A stretch of DNA of 6,549 nucleotides. Origin: an uncultured Lachnospiraceae bacterium. Lineage in GTDB: Bacteria; Bacillota; Clostridia; Lachnospirales; Lachnospiraceae. Positions within the stretch are counted from its first letter, which is position 1. Each line of letters opens with the position of its first letter. Below the pieces are notes generated by a model, which was not told the DNA's origin, made no database searches, and was given only the letters and a program-made list of their open reading frames with translations. The position numbers and the translations under genes are program-made. Location: positions 1 to 6,549 of the forward strand of contig CATLGN010000093.1 in the NCBI GenBank assembly GCA_949935685.1, read 5' to 3'. Shown here in pieces: positions 1-6,217 of the stretch.

Positions 1-1607
1 CGCAGAATCTGGAGGATATTATCGCCGGCATTTCTCTGTATCGACCGGGGCCGATGGATTTTATTCCCAAATACATCAGGGGAAAGAATAATCAGGGCGC
101 CATTGCCTATTCCTGCCCGCAGCTCGAACCGATTTTGGCGCCGACATACGGCTGTATCGTCTATCAGGAACAGGTAATGCAGATCGTCCGCGATCTGGGC
201 GGCTATACGCTCGGACGCAGCGATCTCGTGCGCCGTGCCATGAGTAAGAAGAAGCAGTCCGTTATGGAGAAGGAACGGGCGAATTTTATCTTCGGCAATC
301 CCGAAGAAGGGGTACCGGGATGCATTGCCCGCGGGATACCGGAGAGCACGGCGAGCCGGATTTATGACGATATGATGGACTTTGCCAAATATGCGTTTAA
401 CAAGTCCCATGCGGCGTGTTATGCGGTCGTCTCTTACCAGACGGCATGGCTGAAATATTACTATCCGAAAGAATTTATGGCGGCGCTGCTGACATCCGTG
501 ATCGATAATCCGAAGAAGGTGTCCGAGTATATTCTCGCCTGCCGGGGGATGGGGATTGCGATACTGCCGCCGGACATCAACGAGGGGGAAGCGGGTTTCT
601 CCGTTTCGGGCGATTCCATCCGGTATGCACTGACGGCGATAAAGAGTATCGGAAGGGGCGTGATCGATTATATCGTAGACGAGCGGGAGGCGCGCGGGCC
701 CTATAAAAATCTCAAGGATTTCATTACGCGGGCCTCGGACAGCGATCTGAATAAGCGGGGTATCGAGAACCTGATCAAGGCGGGCGCGTTCGACGGGCTG
801 GGCGGAACGCGCAAGCAGCATATGAGTATTTATATCCAGGTGCTGGAGAGCATTGTCCAGAGTAAGAAAAACAATCTGGCTGGGCAGCTTACGCTGTTTG
901 ATCTGGCTCCCGAGGAGGATAAGGAGAGCTACGACATCCGGCTGCCGGATGTGGGGGAATATTCCCGCGAAATGATGCTGGCATTCGAAAAGGAAGTGCT
1001 CGGCATTTATATCAGCGGGCATCCGTTGGAAGAGTACGAAAATATCTGGAAAAAGCGGATTACGACGACGACGGCTTCTTTTTTGATGGATGACGAGACC
1101 GGGATGGCGTCGCTGGCCGACGGCAGCAGTGCGACGATCGGCGGTATTATCGCGGATAAAAAAATCAAGTATACGAAAAATGATAAAGTGATGGCATTTT
1201 TGCAGGTGGAAGATCTGGCGGGCAGCATAGAGGTAATCGTATTCCCGAGAGATTATGAAAAAAATGCGGAAAAGCTCATATTGGACAATAAAGTATTTAT
1301 CCGGGGCCGTGTTGCGGCAGAGGAGGAGAAGGACGCCAAGCTGATCTGTGAGGAGATTACTGCCTTTGACGAAATTCCGCGGACATTGTGGGTCAGATTT
1401 CCCTCTATGGAAGCGTATGAGAGAGCGCAGGAACGCCTGTTTTCCATGCTGAAAGAATGCGACGGGAAAGACCGCGTTACCATTTTTATCGAGCAGCCCA
1501 GAGCTATGAAAAAGCTGCCCGCCAATATGGGCGTGCGGGCCGACGGAACGTTCGTGCAGGAGCTGGCGGCCGTTTTTGGGGCGGATAATATAAAAGTTGT
1601 CTCATAG
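1..1607 (+). CDS. dnaE: DNA polymerase III alpha subunit (DnaE), C-terminal part, 5' end outside window
   Basis: This is the replicative DNA polymerase catalytic subunit, a cytoplasmic replisome protein. The reading frame is open from base 3, so the gene enters from outside; about 534 residues remain of a protein usually near 1,150. The visible part starts at ISLYRPGPMDFIP in the polymerase core. The PHP domain and, by comparison with E. coli DnaE, the three catalytic aspartates lie upstream. Recognisable blocks are YGCIVYQEQVMQI (from base 147), FNKSHAACYA (from 396), a helix-hairpin-helix region (about 624-803), EKEVLGIYISGHPL (from 987) and an OB-fold (about 1134-1360). A QLTLF pentapeptide at 885-899 matches the beta-clamp binding consensus and sits between the HhH and OB regions, as the internal clamp site does in E. 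coli. It is DnaE-type rather than PolC, since the HhH and OB-fold follow the polymerase core. It is intact to its TAG stop, with no visible terminator before pfkA. Confidence 0.97.
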   Translation, partial: QNLEDIIAGISLYRPGPMDFIPKYIRGKNNQGAIAYSCPQLEPILAPTYGCIVYQEQVMQIVRDLGGYTLGRSDLVRRAMSKKKQSVMEKERANFIFGNPEEGVPGCIARGIPESTASRIYDDMMDFAKYAFNKSHAACYAVVSYQTAWLKYYYPKEFMAALLTSVIDNPKKVSEYILACRGMGIAILPPDINEGEAGFSVSGDSIRYALTAIKSIGRGVIDYIVDEREARGPYKNLKDFITRASDSDLNKRGIENLIKAGAFDGLGGTRKQHMSIYIQVLESIVQSKKNNLAGQLTLFDLAPEEDKESYDIRLPDVGEYSREMMLAFEKEVLGIYISGHPLEEYENIWKKRITTTTASFLMDDETGMASLADGSSATIGGIIADKKIKYTKNDKVMAFLQVEDLAGSIEVIVFPRDYEKNAEKLILDNKVFIRGRVAAEEEKDAKLICEEITAFDEIPRTLWVRFPSMEAYERAQERLFSMLKECDGKDRVTIFIEQPRAMKKLPANMGVRADGTFVQELAAVFGADNIKVVS

Positions 1608-1618
1608 GGGAAATGGCA

Positions 1619-1647
1619 TTGAAATATCAGAAAAAAACGTTTAAAAT
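1619..1647 (+). promoter_or_regulatory. Predicted sigma-A promoter for pfkA
   Basis: TTGAAA (1619-1624), a 17-base spacer and TAAAAT (1642-1647) each match the sigma-70/sigma-A hexamers at 5 of 6 positions. They lie in the 66-base spacer between dnaE and pfkA. Initiation near 1654 would leave a leader of about 20 bases with the pfkA ribosome binding site AAGGAGG at 1660-1666. This is a motif reading only; the spacer is AT-rich, which raises the chance of a false match. Confidence 0.6.
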
Positions 1648-1673
1648 ATAAGAAATCACAAGGAGGAATCGGC

Positions 1674-2648
1674 ATGGCGAAAGAGATTAAGACGATTGGC
1701 GTCCTGACAAGCGGCGGGGATGCGCCCGGTATGAACGCGGCGATCCGTGCGGTTGTCCGGAAAGCGATTGGAAACGGCGTTAAGGTCAAAGGAATTAAAA
1801 AAGGGTATCAGGGTCTTCTGAACGAAGAAATCGTGGATATGGAAGCAAGGAGTGTATCGGATACGATACAGCGGGGCGGTACGATACTGGGAACGGCCAG
1901 ATGTCATGAATTCCGCACGGAAGAAGGACAGGAAAAGGGCGCTGAGATCTGCAGAAAGCATGGAATCGACGGACTTGTGGTTATCGGCGGAGACGGTTCT
2001 TACCGCGGCGCGCAGGCGCTTGCGCGCAGGGGGATCAATACGATCGGTATCCCCGGAACGATCGATTTGGATATTGCCTGCACGGAATATACAATCGGTT
2101 TTGATACGGCTGTCAATACCGCGATGAACGCCATCGATAAGGTGCGCGATACGTCTTCTTCCCATGAGCGGTGCAGTATTATCGAGGTAATGGGCAGGAA
2201 CGCCGGTTATATCGCGCTTTGGTGCGGTGTGGCAAACGGCGCGGAGGATATTCTGATTCCGGAAAAGTTTGATTACAACGAGCAGGGCATTATCAATAAT
2301 ATTATCCGCAATCGGAAAAAGGGGAAAACCCATCACATTATTATCAATGCGGAAGGCATTGGACATTCGACTTCCATGGCGCGCCGGATCGAGGCGGCGA
2401 CCGGTGTGGAGACAAGAGCGACGATTCTGGGATACATGCAGCGGGGCGGCAGTCCCACCTGCAAAGACCGTTTTTATGCATCCATCATGGGGGCGTATGC
2501 GGCAGACATTCTCTGTAAGGGAAAATCCAACCGGGTTGTCGGCTATCAGCACGGTGAGTTTCTGGATTTTGATATTGAGGAAGCGCTGGCGATGCAGAAA
2601 GAGATTAACATGTATCAGTTTGAAGTCAGCCGTATATTGTCGCTGTAA
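1674..2648 (+). CDS. pfkA: ATP-dependent 6-phosphofructokinase
   Basis: This cytoplasmic glycolytic enzyme phosphorylates fructose 6-phosphate to fructose 1,6-bisphosphate. At 324 residues it has the usual length of a bacterial PfkA subunit, normally a tetramer. The N-terminal TSGGDAPGMNAA nucleotide-binding loop covers residues 12-23. GGDGS at 105-109 has glycine at the position (G108, E. coli G104) that indicates ATP rather than pyrophosphate use. The catalytic aspartate is D131 in PGTIDLD (E. coli D127), with D133 also kept. Substrate-binding equivalents include R166, MGR 173-175, E227, R248 and R257 in QRGGSP. R25 and R29 match the E. coli effector-site arginines R21 and R25, so allosteric control is plausible. 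Two positions are unusual: L132 where TIDND has asparagine, and Y254 where E. coli has H249. The start is fixed by AAGGAGG seven bases upstream. The RNA methyltransferase gene follows after 27 bases. Confidence 0.96.
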   Translation: MAKEIKTIGVLTSGGDAPGMNAAIRAVVRKAIGNGVKVKGIKKGYQGLLNEEIVDMEARSVSDTIQRGGTILGTARCHEFRTEEGQEKGAEICRKHGIDGLVVIGGDGSYRGAQALARRGINTIGIPGTIDLDIACTEYTIGFDTAVNTAMNAIDKVRDTSSSHERCSIIEVMGRNAGYIALWCGVANGAEDILIPEKFDYNEQGIINNIIRNRKKGKTHHIIINAEGIGHSTSMARRIEAATGVETRATILGYMQRGGSPTCKDRFYASIMGAYAADILCKGKSNRVVGYQHGEFLDFDIEEALAMQKEINMYQFEVSRILSL

Positions 2649-2675
2649 CGGCGACACGGATAAAGGAGCTGCGGA

Positions 2676-3473
2676 ATGATCACCAGTCCTGGGAACGGAA
2701 GAATCAAAGCGGTGGTGCGCATGAGGCAGAAAGCGAGGGCGCGTGCGGAGGCGGATGCTTTTCTGGCAGAGGGCATCAAAATGTTTCTGGAAGCGCCGGC
2801 GCAGCAGATTCGGGAAGTTTATATTTCCGAATCTTTTTCCTGCCCGGACGCGGCCGTAAAGCGGGCCGTGCTGGAAAAGGCAGGCGCGCTGCCGTGCGAG
2901 ACCGTATCGGAAACGGTATTTGAAAAATTGTCGGATACCTGTTCGCCGCAGGGAATACTCTGTGTGCTGGACCAGTATCATTATCAACTGGCGGATATGC
3001 TGCGGGAAGAAAACCCGCTGCTGCTGGTGGCGGAAGGGATTCAGGATCCGGGTAATCTGGGGACGATGCTGCGCGCGGGAGAGGGAGCGGGTATCCATGG
3101 CGTCATTCTGTCGTCCGATACGGTGGATATGTACAATCCCAAGACGATCCGGGCGACAATGGGTTCGGTATACCGGGTGCCGTTTCTCTATACGGACAGT
3201 CTGCTGGCAACAATGAAAGAGCTGCAGGCGCGCGGCATCGTTGTCTATGCCGCACATCTGCAGGGCGAGAGATCGTATGATCGCTGCGACTTTCTGGGCG
3301 GAACCGCTTTTCTGATCGGAAATGAGGGAAACGGGCTGAAGCGGGAAAGCGCCGAAGCGGCGGATTTGTATATGAAAATTCCCATGGCAGGCAGAGTGGA
3401 ATCGCTGAATGCCGGGATGGCGGCGGCCGTCTTATTGTATGAGGCGGCGCGGCAGAGGAGGAACAAAATATGA
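2676..3473 (+). CDS. SpoU/TrmH-family RNA 2'-O-ribose methyltransferase
   Basis: This is a predicted SAM-dependent enzyme of the SPOUT fold that methylates a ribose 2'-OH in rRNA or tRNA; the target nucleotide cannot be told from sequence. Residues 1-100 form the substrate-binding N-terminal domain seen in RlmB/TsnR-like members, starting with the typical ITSPGNGRIK. The catalytic domain carries motif 1 at 120-139 (DPGNLGTMLRAGEGAG, with N127 and R133), NPKTIRATMGSVYRVP at 154-169, motif 2 LIGNEGNGL at 213-221 (E217), and motif 3 from IPMAGR through ESLNAGMAAA at 235-251 (S243, N245). These last regions form the knotted SAM site. Motif 3 reads SLNAGMA rather than the common SLNVSVA, but the key serine and asparagine remain. 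Length (265 residues) is normal. AAAGGAG sits seven bases before the ATG, and the stop overlaps proC by four bases. RlmB, TrmH or YsgA-like are all possible labels, so no symbol is given. Confidence 0.92.
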   Translation: MITSPGNGRIKAVVRMRQKARARAEADAFLAEGIKMFLEAPAQQIREVYISESFSCPDAAVKRAVLEKAGALPCETVSETVFEKLSDTCSPQGILCVLDQYHYQLADMLREENPLLLVAEGIQDPGNLGTMLRAGEGAGIHGVILSSDTVDMYNPKTIRATMGSVYRVPFLYTDSLLATMKELQARGIVVYAAHLQGERSYDRCDFLGGTAFLIGNEGNGLKRESAEAADLYMKIPMAGRVESLNAGMAAAVLLYEAARQRRNKI

Positions 3474-4264
3474 AAATCGGGATCATAGGACTTGGCAATA
3501 TGGCAGACGCCGTGATCGGCGGCATGCTGCGTCAGGAAATCGTAAAAAGAGAAGACATCACAGGTTCGGCAGCCACGCGGCAGACCGTGGAGCGGATGGC
3601 AGAGCGCTACGGGATCCGGACGACGGTGGATAACAAAGCCGTGGCGGAGGCGGCGGACGTGCTCATTCTGGCGGTGAAACCGCAGTTTCTGGAAGCGGTA
3701 ATCGCAGAGATCCGGGACTGCCTTTCGGAGCAGACGCTTTTGATTACGATCGCGGCGGGAAAAACGATTGATTGGTATGAATCCGCTTTCGGGAAAGCGA
3801 TCCGGCTGGTTCGCTGTATGCCGAATACGCCGGCTCTGGTCGGCGCGGGTTTTACGGCTGTGTGCGTGAATGAAAATGTAACGGCGGAAGAGCAGGCGTG
3901 CGCGATCCGGCTGATGGAAAGCCTCGGCGGGACATGCGTGATTCCCGAGAGCAGGATGGATGCCTTTGCCGCTGTGGCAGGCTGTTCGCCGGCCTATGTT
4001 TTTCTGTTTATTGAGGCGATGGCGGATGCGGGCGTGGCGGCGGGCATGCCCAGAGCGCAGGCATACGAGGCGGCGGCCCGGGCCGTGATGGGCAGTGCGA
4101 AGCTTTTGCTGGAAACGGGCCGGCATCCGGGCGAATTAAAGGATATGGTGTGTTCGCCGGGCGGTACGACGATTCAGGGGGTAAAGGCGCTGGAAGAACA
4201 TGGGATGCGCGGCGCGGTAATGGACGCCATTGCGGCCTGCGTGGAGAAAGCAAAAGAACTGTAA
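3470..4264 (+). CDS. proC: Pyrroline-5-carboxylate reductase
   Basis: This enzyme catalyses the last step of proline synthesis, NAD(P)H-dependent reduction of 1-pyrroline-5-carboxylate to L-proline, in the cytoplasm. The 264 residues match the usual ProC length. The N-terminal Rossmann domain starts with IGIIGLGNMADAV (GLGNMA at 7-12), followed by LAVKPQ at 67-72 and RCMPNTPALVGAG at 115-127. The C-terminal helical domain has GCSPAYVF at 171-178 (the GSGPAY position of other ProCs) and the family signature HPGELKDMVCSPGGTTIQG at 219-237. The ATG overlaps the stop of the methyltransferase gene in an ATGA, and AGGAGG at 3456-3461 inside that gene lies eight bases upstream, so translation is probably coupled. 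proA and proB are not in the window. No convincing terminator follows the stop. Confidence 0.96.
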   Translation: MKIGIIGLGNMADAVIGGMLRQEIVKREDITGSAATRQTVERMAERYGIRTTVDNKAVAEAADVLILAVKPQFLEAVIAEIRDCLSEQTLLITIAAGKTIDWYESAFGKAIRLVRCMPNTPALVGAGFTAVCVNENVTAEEQACAIRLMESLGGTCVIPESRMDAFAAVAGCSPAYVFLFIEAMADAGVAAGMPRAQAYEAAARAVMGSAKLLLETGRHPGELKDMVCSPGGTTIQGVKALEEHGMRGAVMDAIAACVEKAKEL

Positions 4265-4331
4265 CAGTTCCCGGCATGCTTATTCATAAAAACGTAAGAA
4301 TATTCAGGAAAATGATGTAAATCGGGGTATA

Positions 4332-4344
4332 AAATTCTTCCAAA
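4332..4344. repeat. 13-base element shared with the nfeD upstream region
   Basis: AAATTCTTCCAAA lies ten bases upstream of the -35 box of the hydrolase promoter. A 12 of 13 match, AAATTCTTCTAAA, occurs at 5660-5672, 24 bases upstream of the proposed nfeD -35 box, in the same orientation. It may be a regulator site or an AT-rich upstream element. Both spacers are AT-rich, so a chance match is possible. Confidence 0.35.
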
Positions 4345-4354
4345 CTGTTAAAAC

Positions 4355-4383
4355 TTGACAATGTATCAGGAATTTGTTATGAT
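4355..4383 (+). promoter_or_regulatory. Strong extended -10 sigma-A promoter of the cell wall hydrolase gene
   Basis: A perfect TTGACA (4355-4360) is followed by exactly 17 bases and TATGAT (4378-4383, 5 of 6 to TATAAT). A TG at 4375-4376, one base before the -10 box, makes it an extended -10 promoter. The expected start is near 4390, giving a leader of about 60 bases to the ATG at 4451. It is the best promoter match in the window and suggests strong basal expression unless it is repressed. Confidence 0.88.
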
Positions 4384-4430
4384 TTAAAAAATGATTAACA
4401 AATTCGTAATAATTATTCATAAATTTGTTA
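4371..4430. repeat. Three copies of AATTTGTTA in alternating orientation; possible operator
   Basis: The 9-mer AATTTGTTA occurs at 4371-4379 and 4422-4430, with its exact reverse complement TAACAAATT at 4396-4404. The motif centres are 25 and 26 bases apart. The first copy runs into the -10 box, and the other two lie just after the expected transcription start, forming a 35-base inverted repeat with a nested AATAATTATT palindrome at 4408-4417. This placement would suit a repressor. In RNA the second and third copies could pair, but the stem is nearly all A-U and would be weak. No regulator gene is in the window. Confidence 0.5.
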
Positions 4431-4450
4431 TAAGCATTTTGGAGGGAATT

Positions 4451-5599
4451 ATGAAGACGAAGGGCAGAAGGCTGCTGCATTACCTGTCCGGCATGCTCAT
4501 GGGAGCGGCCGCGTTCGGGTTACTACAGATCAGCGCGGTAGCCGGTAATACGGACAGTCTGCACTCGCTCAACGCAGGTGCGGCGGCAATTCTGGATGCG
4601 GATCTGACATTGGAGGAAGACGTCGGGGAAGTTGCATCCGTTTCACGCAGCAGGGAAGAGAAAGAGAACGAAGGCAAGGACAAGGATGAAGGCGGCGAAA
4701 CGTCGGAGGAAGACGACGCCGAAGAGTCCAATCTGGTTATGGCGAATGTGGAAAACGCAGTGAACGTCAGAAAAGAGGCCGATGAAGATTCGGATAAGGT
4801 CGGCAAGCTTTACAGTGACTGCGGTGGAGAGATACTGGAACGTCGTAACGGTTGGACGAAGCTGAAATCCGGTAATGTGACGGGCTGGACGAAAGACGAG
4901 TACCTTTTGTTCGGGAAAGAGGCCGAAGCGATGGCGGAGGATCTGGGAAATCTGATCGCGACAATCGAAGCGGATACGCTGCGCATCAGAAAGGAACCGA
5001 AATCCAATGCCGGCGTATGGGGTCTGGTTGGGAAAAACGAAGAAATGAAAGCGCTGGAAGTCATCAACGATGAGTGGGTCAGCGTGGAATGGGGCGGCGA
5101 TATTGGCTATGTTTCCGCCGAATATATTGATATACGGTTTGTAATCGATTCCGGTGAAACAATGGAAGAGATCAGGGCGAGAGAAGAAAAAGAACAGGAA
5201 GAAAAGCGCAAGGCAGACGCGGAGAAGGCAAAACAAAAAGAAAACCGCGGCGCGGTTCCGGTCGGCGCTGCCGACGATGTGCTGCTTGCCGCTCTGATTC
5301 AGTGTGAGGCGGGCAATCAGCCATACGAAGGAAAGCTTGCGGTAGGCGCGGTCGTAATGAACCGTGTGCGCAGCGGCGGTTATCCGAACACGATCTCGGG
5401 CGTGATCTATGCGTCCGGACAGTTTACACCTGCCGGAAACGGTAAGGTTGCAAAACGGCTGGAGGCCGGCATTCAGGACAGTTGCCTGCAGGCGGCGCGG
5501 GAAGCGATCGCCGGTGTGTCCAACGTAGGCGGCGCAACGCACTTCAGACGGGCCGGCAATCATGACGGACTGATTATCGGAAGCCATGTGTTCTGGTAA
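4451..5599 (+). CDS. Secreted SH3-domain cell wall hydrolase (SleB/CwlJ-type catalytic domain)
   Basis: This is a predicted exported peptidoglycan hydrolase of 382 residues. A basic N-terminus (KTKGRR) and hydrophobic stretch (about 12-31) ending AVA-G form a signal peptide, likely cut after A31. Next come a highly acidic and lysine-rich linker (about 55-93), two bacterial SH3-like domains (about 95-155, with VNVRKEAD and GWTKDEYL, and 166-232, with LRIRKEPKSN and GYVSAEYI), a charged probable coiled coil (about 235-266), and a Hydrolase_2 domain (274-382). That domain shows CEAGNQPYEGKLAVGAVVMNRV from residue 285, with E286 the expected catalytic glutamate, then SGQFTP and a terminal GSHVFW. 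The family includes spore cortex lytic SleB, but the SH3 domains and promoter suggest vegetative wall remodelling. The frame is open back to an ATG at 4391, but that would begin at the transcript's 5' end without a ribosome binding site; GGAGG at 4441-4445 supports 4451. The unit appears monocistronic. Confidence 0.9.
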   Translation: MKTKGRRLLHYLSGMLMGAAAFGLLQISAVAGNTDSLHSLNAGAAAILDADLTLEEDVGEVASVSRSREEKENEGKDKDEGGETSEEDDAEESNLVMANVENAVNVRKEADEDSDKVGKLYSDCGGEILERRNGWTKLKSGNVTGWTKDEYLLFGKEAEAMAEDLGNLIATIEADTLRIRKEPKSNAGVWGLVGKNEEMKALEVINDEWVSVEWGGDIGYVSAEYIDIRFVIDSGETMEEIRAREEKEQEEKRKADAEKAKQKENRGAVPVGAADDVLLAALIQCEAGNQPYEGKLAVGAVVMNRVRSGGYPNTISGVIYASGQFTPAGNGKVAKRLEAGIQDSCLQAAREAIAGVSNVGGATHFRRAGNHDGLIIGSHVFW

Positions 5600-5614
5600 A
5601 ACAAACAGGATGAC

Positions 5615-5651
5615 AAGAGGATACCTTTGCGTATGCGGAGGTATCCTTTTT
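5615..5651 (+). terminator. Intrinsic terminator after the cell wall hydrolase gene
   Basis: AGGATACCT (5618-5626) pairs perfectly with AGGTATCCT (5639-5647). The stem continues inward through two G-U and two G-C pairs to a GTAT loop (5631-5634). A run of five T follows (5647-5651), and AA at 5615-5616 can pair with part of it. It lies 16 bases after the stop codon and separates the hydrolase gene from the nfeD unit. Confidence 0.9.
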
Positions 5652-5657
5652 AAATTA

Positions 5658-5747
5658 CGAAATTCTTCTAAATATTTGGCAATCGTTCGCTTTCACTTGA
5701 ATCCGTGAGACTAATATAGTAAGATAAATATGCGAAATTCTACGAAA
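5658..5747. repeat. Imperfect direct repeat CGAAATTCTnCnAAA flanking the nfeD promoter
   Basis: CGAAATTCT occurs at 5658-5666 and 5733-5741, exactly 75 bases apart. With their 3' flanks (to 5672 and 5747) the copies agree at 13 of 15 positions. One is upstream of the proposed -35 box and the other is downstream of the -10 box, just before the ribosome binding site. The first copy contains the 13-base element also seen at 4332-4344. A regulator site is possible, but so is chance similarity in AT-rich DNA. Confidence 0.35.
5697..5725 (+). promoter_or_regulatory. Possible promoter for the nfeD-SPFH unit
   Basis: TTGAAT (5697-5702), 17 bases, then TAAGAT (5720-5725) each match the sigma-A consensus at 4 of 6 positions with ideal spacing. 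A promoter is expected here because a strong terminator lies just upstream. An overlapping TATAGT at 5715-5720 is an alternative -10 box, but its spacing to a good -35 is worse. It is clearly weaker than the hydrolase promoter. Confidence 0.45.
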
Positions 5748-5760
5748 GGGGAGATGACGC

Positions 5761-6216
5761 GTGATATTTAATTGGAATATGGCAGTTGTGTGGCTGGTCA
5801 TTCTGGTTGCCTGTCTGGCCGTGGAGATTGCGACGCTCGGGCTTACTTCGATCTGGTTTGCGATCGGTGCGCTGGCAGCGACGGTGGCGGCGCTTCTGAA
5901 TCTTCCGCTCTGGCTGCAGAATACGCTGTTTGTGGTAGTATCGCTGGTATTTCTGTTTTTTACAAGGCCGATTGCGGTCAAGTACTTTAATAAGGACAGA
6001 ATCAGAACCAATGCGGAGAGCCTGATCGGCAAGCAGGCGATTGTCACAAGCGGTATTGATAATCTGCAGGGCATCGGACAGATTATGGTCAGCGGTCAGG
6101 AGTGGAGCGCCCGTTCCACAGACGACGGCATAAAATTCCAGGTAGGTGCGGTAGTGGAGATTACGGCCATACAGGGCGTAAAACTCATTGTAAAAGAAAG
6201 AAAAGAGGGTAATTAA
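5761..6216 (+). CDS. NfeD-like membrane protein
   Basis: This is a 151-residue member of the short NfeD family, membrane proteins that work with SPFH/stomatin-type partners, probably in membrane organisation or protein quality control; the exact role is not settled. Three hydrophobic segments are visible at about 7-24, 29-48 and 52-69, the last ending at FFTRP. A C-terminal soluble OB-fold domain (about 84-146) contains SLIGKQAIVTSGI, GQIMVSGQEWSA (106-117) and a closing VGAVVEITAIQGVKLIVK, all typical of NfeD. There is no N-terminal ClpP-like protease domain as in long NfeD proteins. The start is GTG, chosen because GGGGAG at 5748-5753 lies seven bases upstream; the ATG at 5754 is out of frame, and the next in-frame ATG (5779) would cut into the first membrane segment. 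The SPFH gene follows after one base, so the two are surely co-transcribed. Confidence 0.9.
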   Translation: MIFNWNMAVVWLVILVACLAVEIATLGLTSIWFAIGALAATVAALLNLPLWLQNTLFVVVSLVFLFFTRPIAVKYFNKDRIRTNAESLIGKQAIVTSGIDNLQGIGQIMVSGQEWSARSTDDGIKFQVGAVVEITAIQGVKLIVKERKEGN

Positions 6217-6217
6217 T

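Noticed and set aside
1635..1642. AAACGTTT before pfkA as a possible CcpA catabolite control (cre) site
   Set aside because: Only the central AACGTT fits; the flanking TG and CA positions of the cre consensus are missing, and it is a short AT-rich palindrome.
1656..3257. A 533-codon open frame on the minus strand opposite pfkA and the methyltransferase gene
   Set aside because: It lies antisense to two well-supported genes, its product is rich in Arg and His with no recognisable domain, and it reflects the codon bias of the opposite strand.
4256..4270. Hairpin GAACTG-TAA-CAGTTC around the proC stop codon as a terminator
   Set aside because: The stem is only six base pairs with a three-base loop and is followed by CCGGCATG rather than a T-run.
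4281..4423. TATTCATAAA repeated at 4281-4290 and 4414-4423
   Set aside because: It is a single AT-rich 10-mer pair in an AT-rich spacer, with no regular relation to the promoter elements or to the other repeats.
4391..4450. An upstream in-frame ATG that would add 20 residues to the hydrolase
   Set aside because: It sits at the predicted transcription start with no ribosome binding site, would put extra hydrophobic residues before a normal signal peptide, and overlaps the repeated operator-like motif.
4265..4450. A riboswitch, T-box or small RNA in the proC-hydrolase spacer
   Set aside because: No GC-containing paired structure or known riboswitch core is visible; the predicted leader is only about 60 very AT-rich bases.
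4643..5587. A 314-codon minus-strand open frame opposite the hydrolase gene
   Set aside because: It is antisense to a convincing multi-domain secreted protein, and its Phe/Arg-rich stretches are what Glu/Lys-rich coding gives on the other strand.
5754..5756. ATG seven bases before the nfeD start
   Set aside because: It is in a different frame from the NfeD coding sequence, and it abuts the ribosome binding site.
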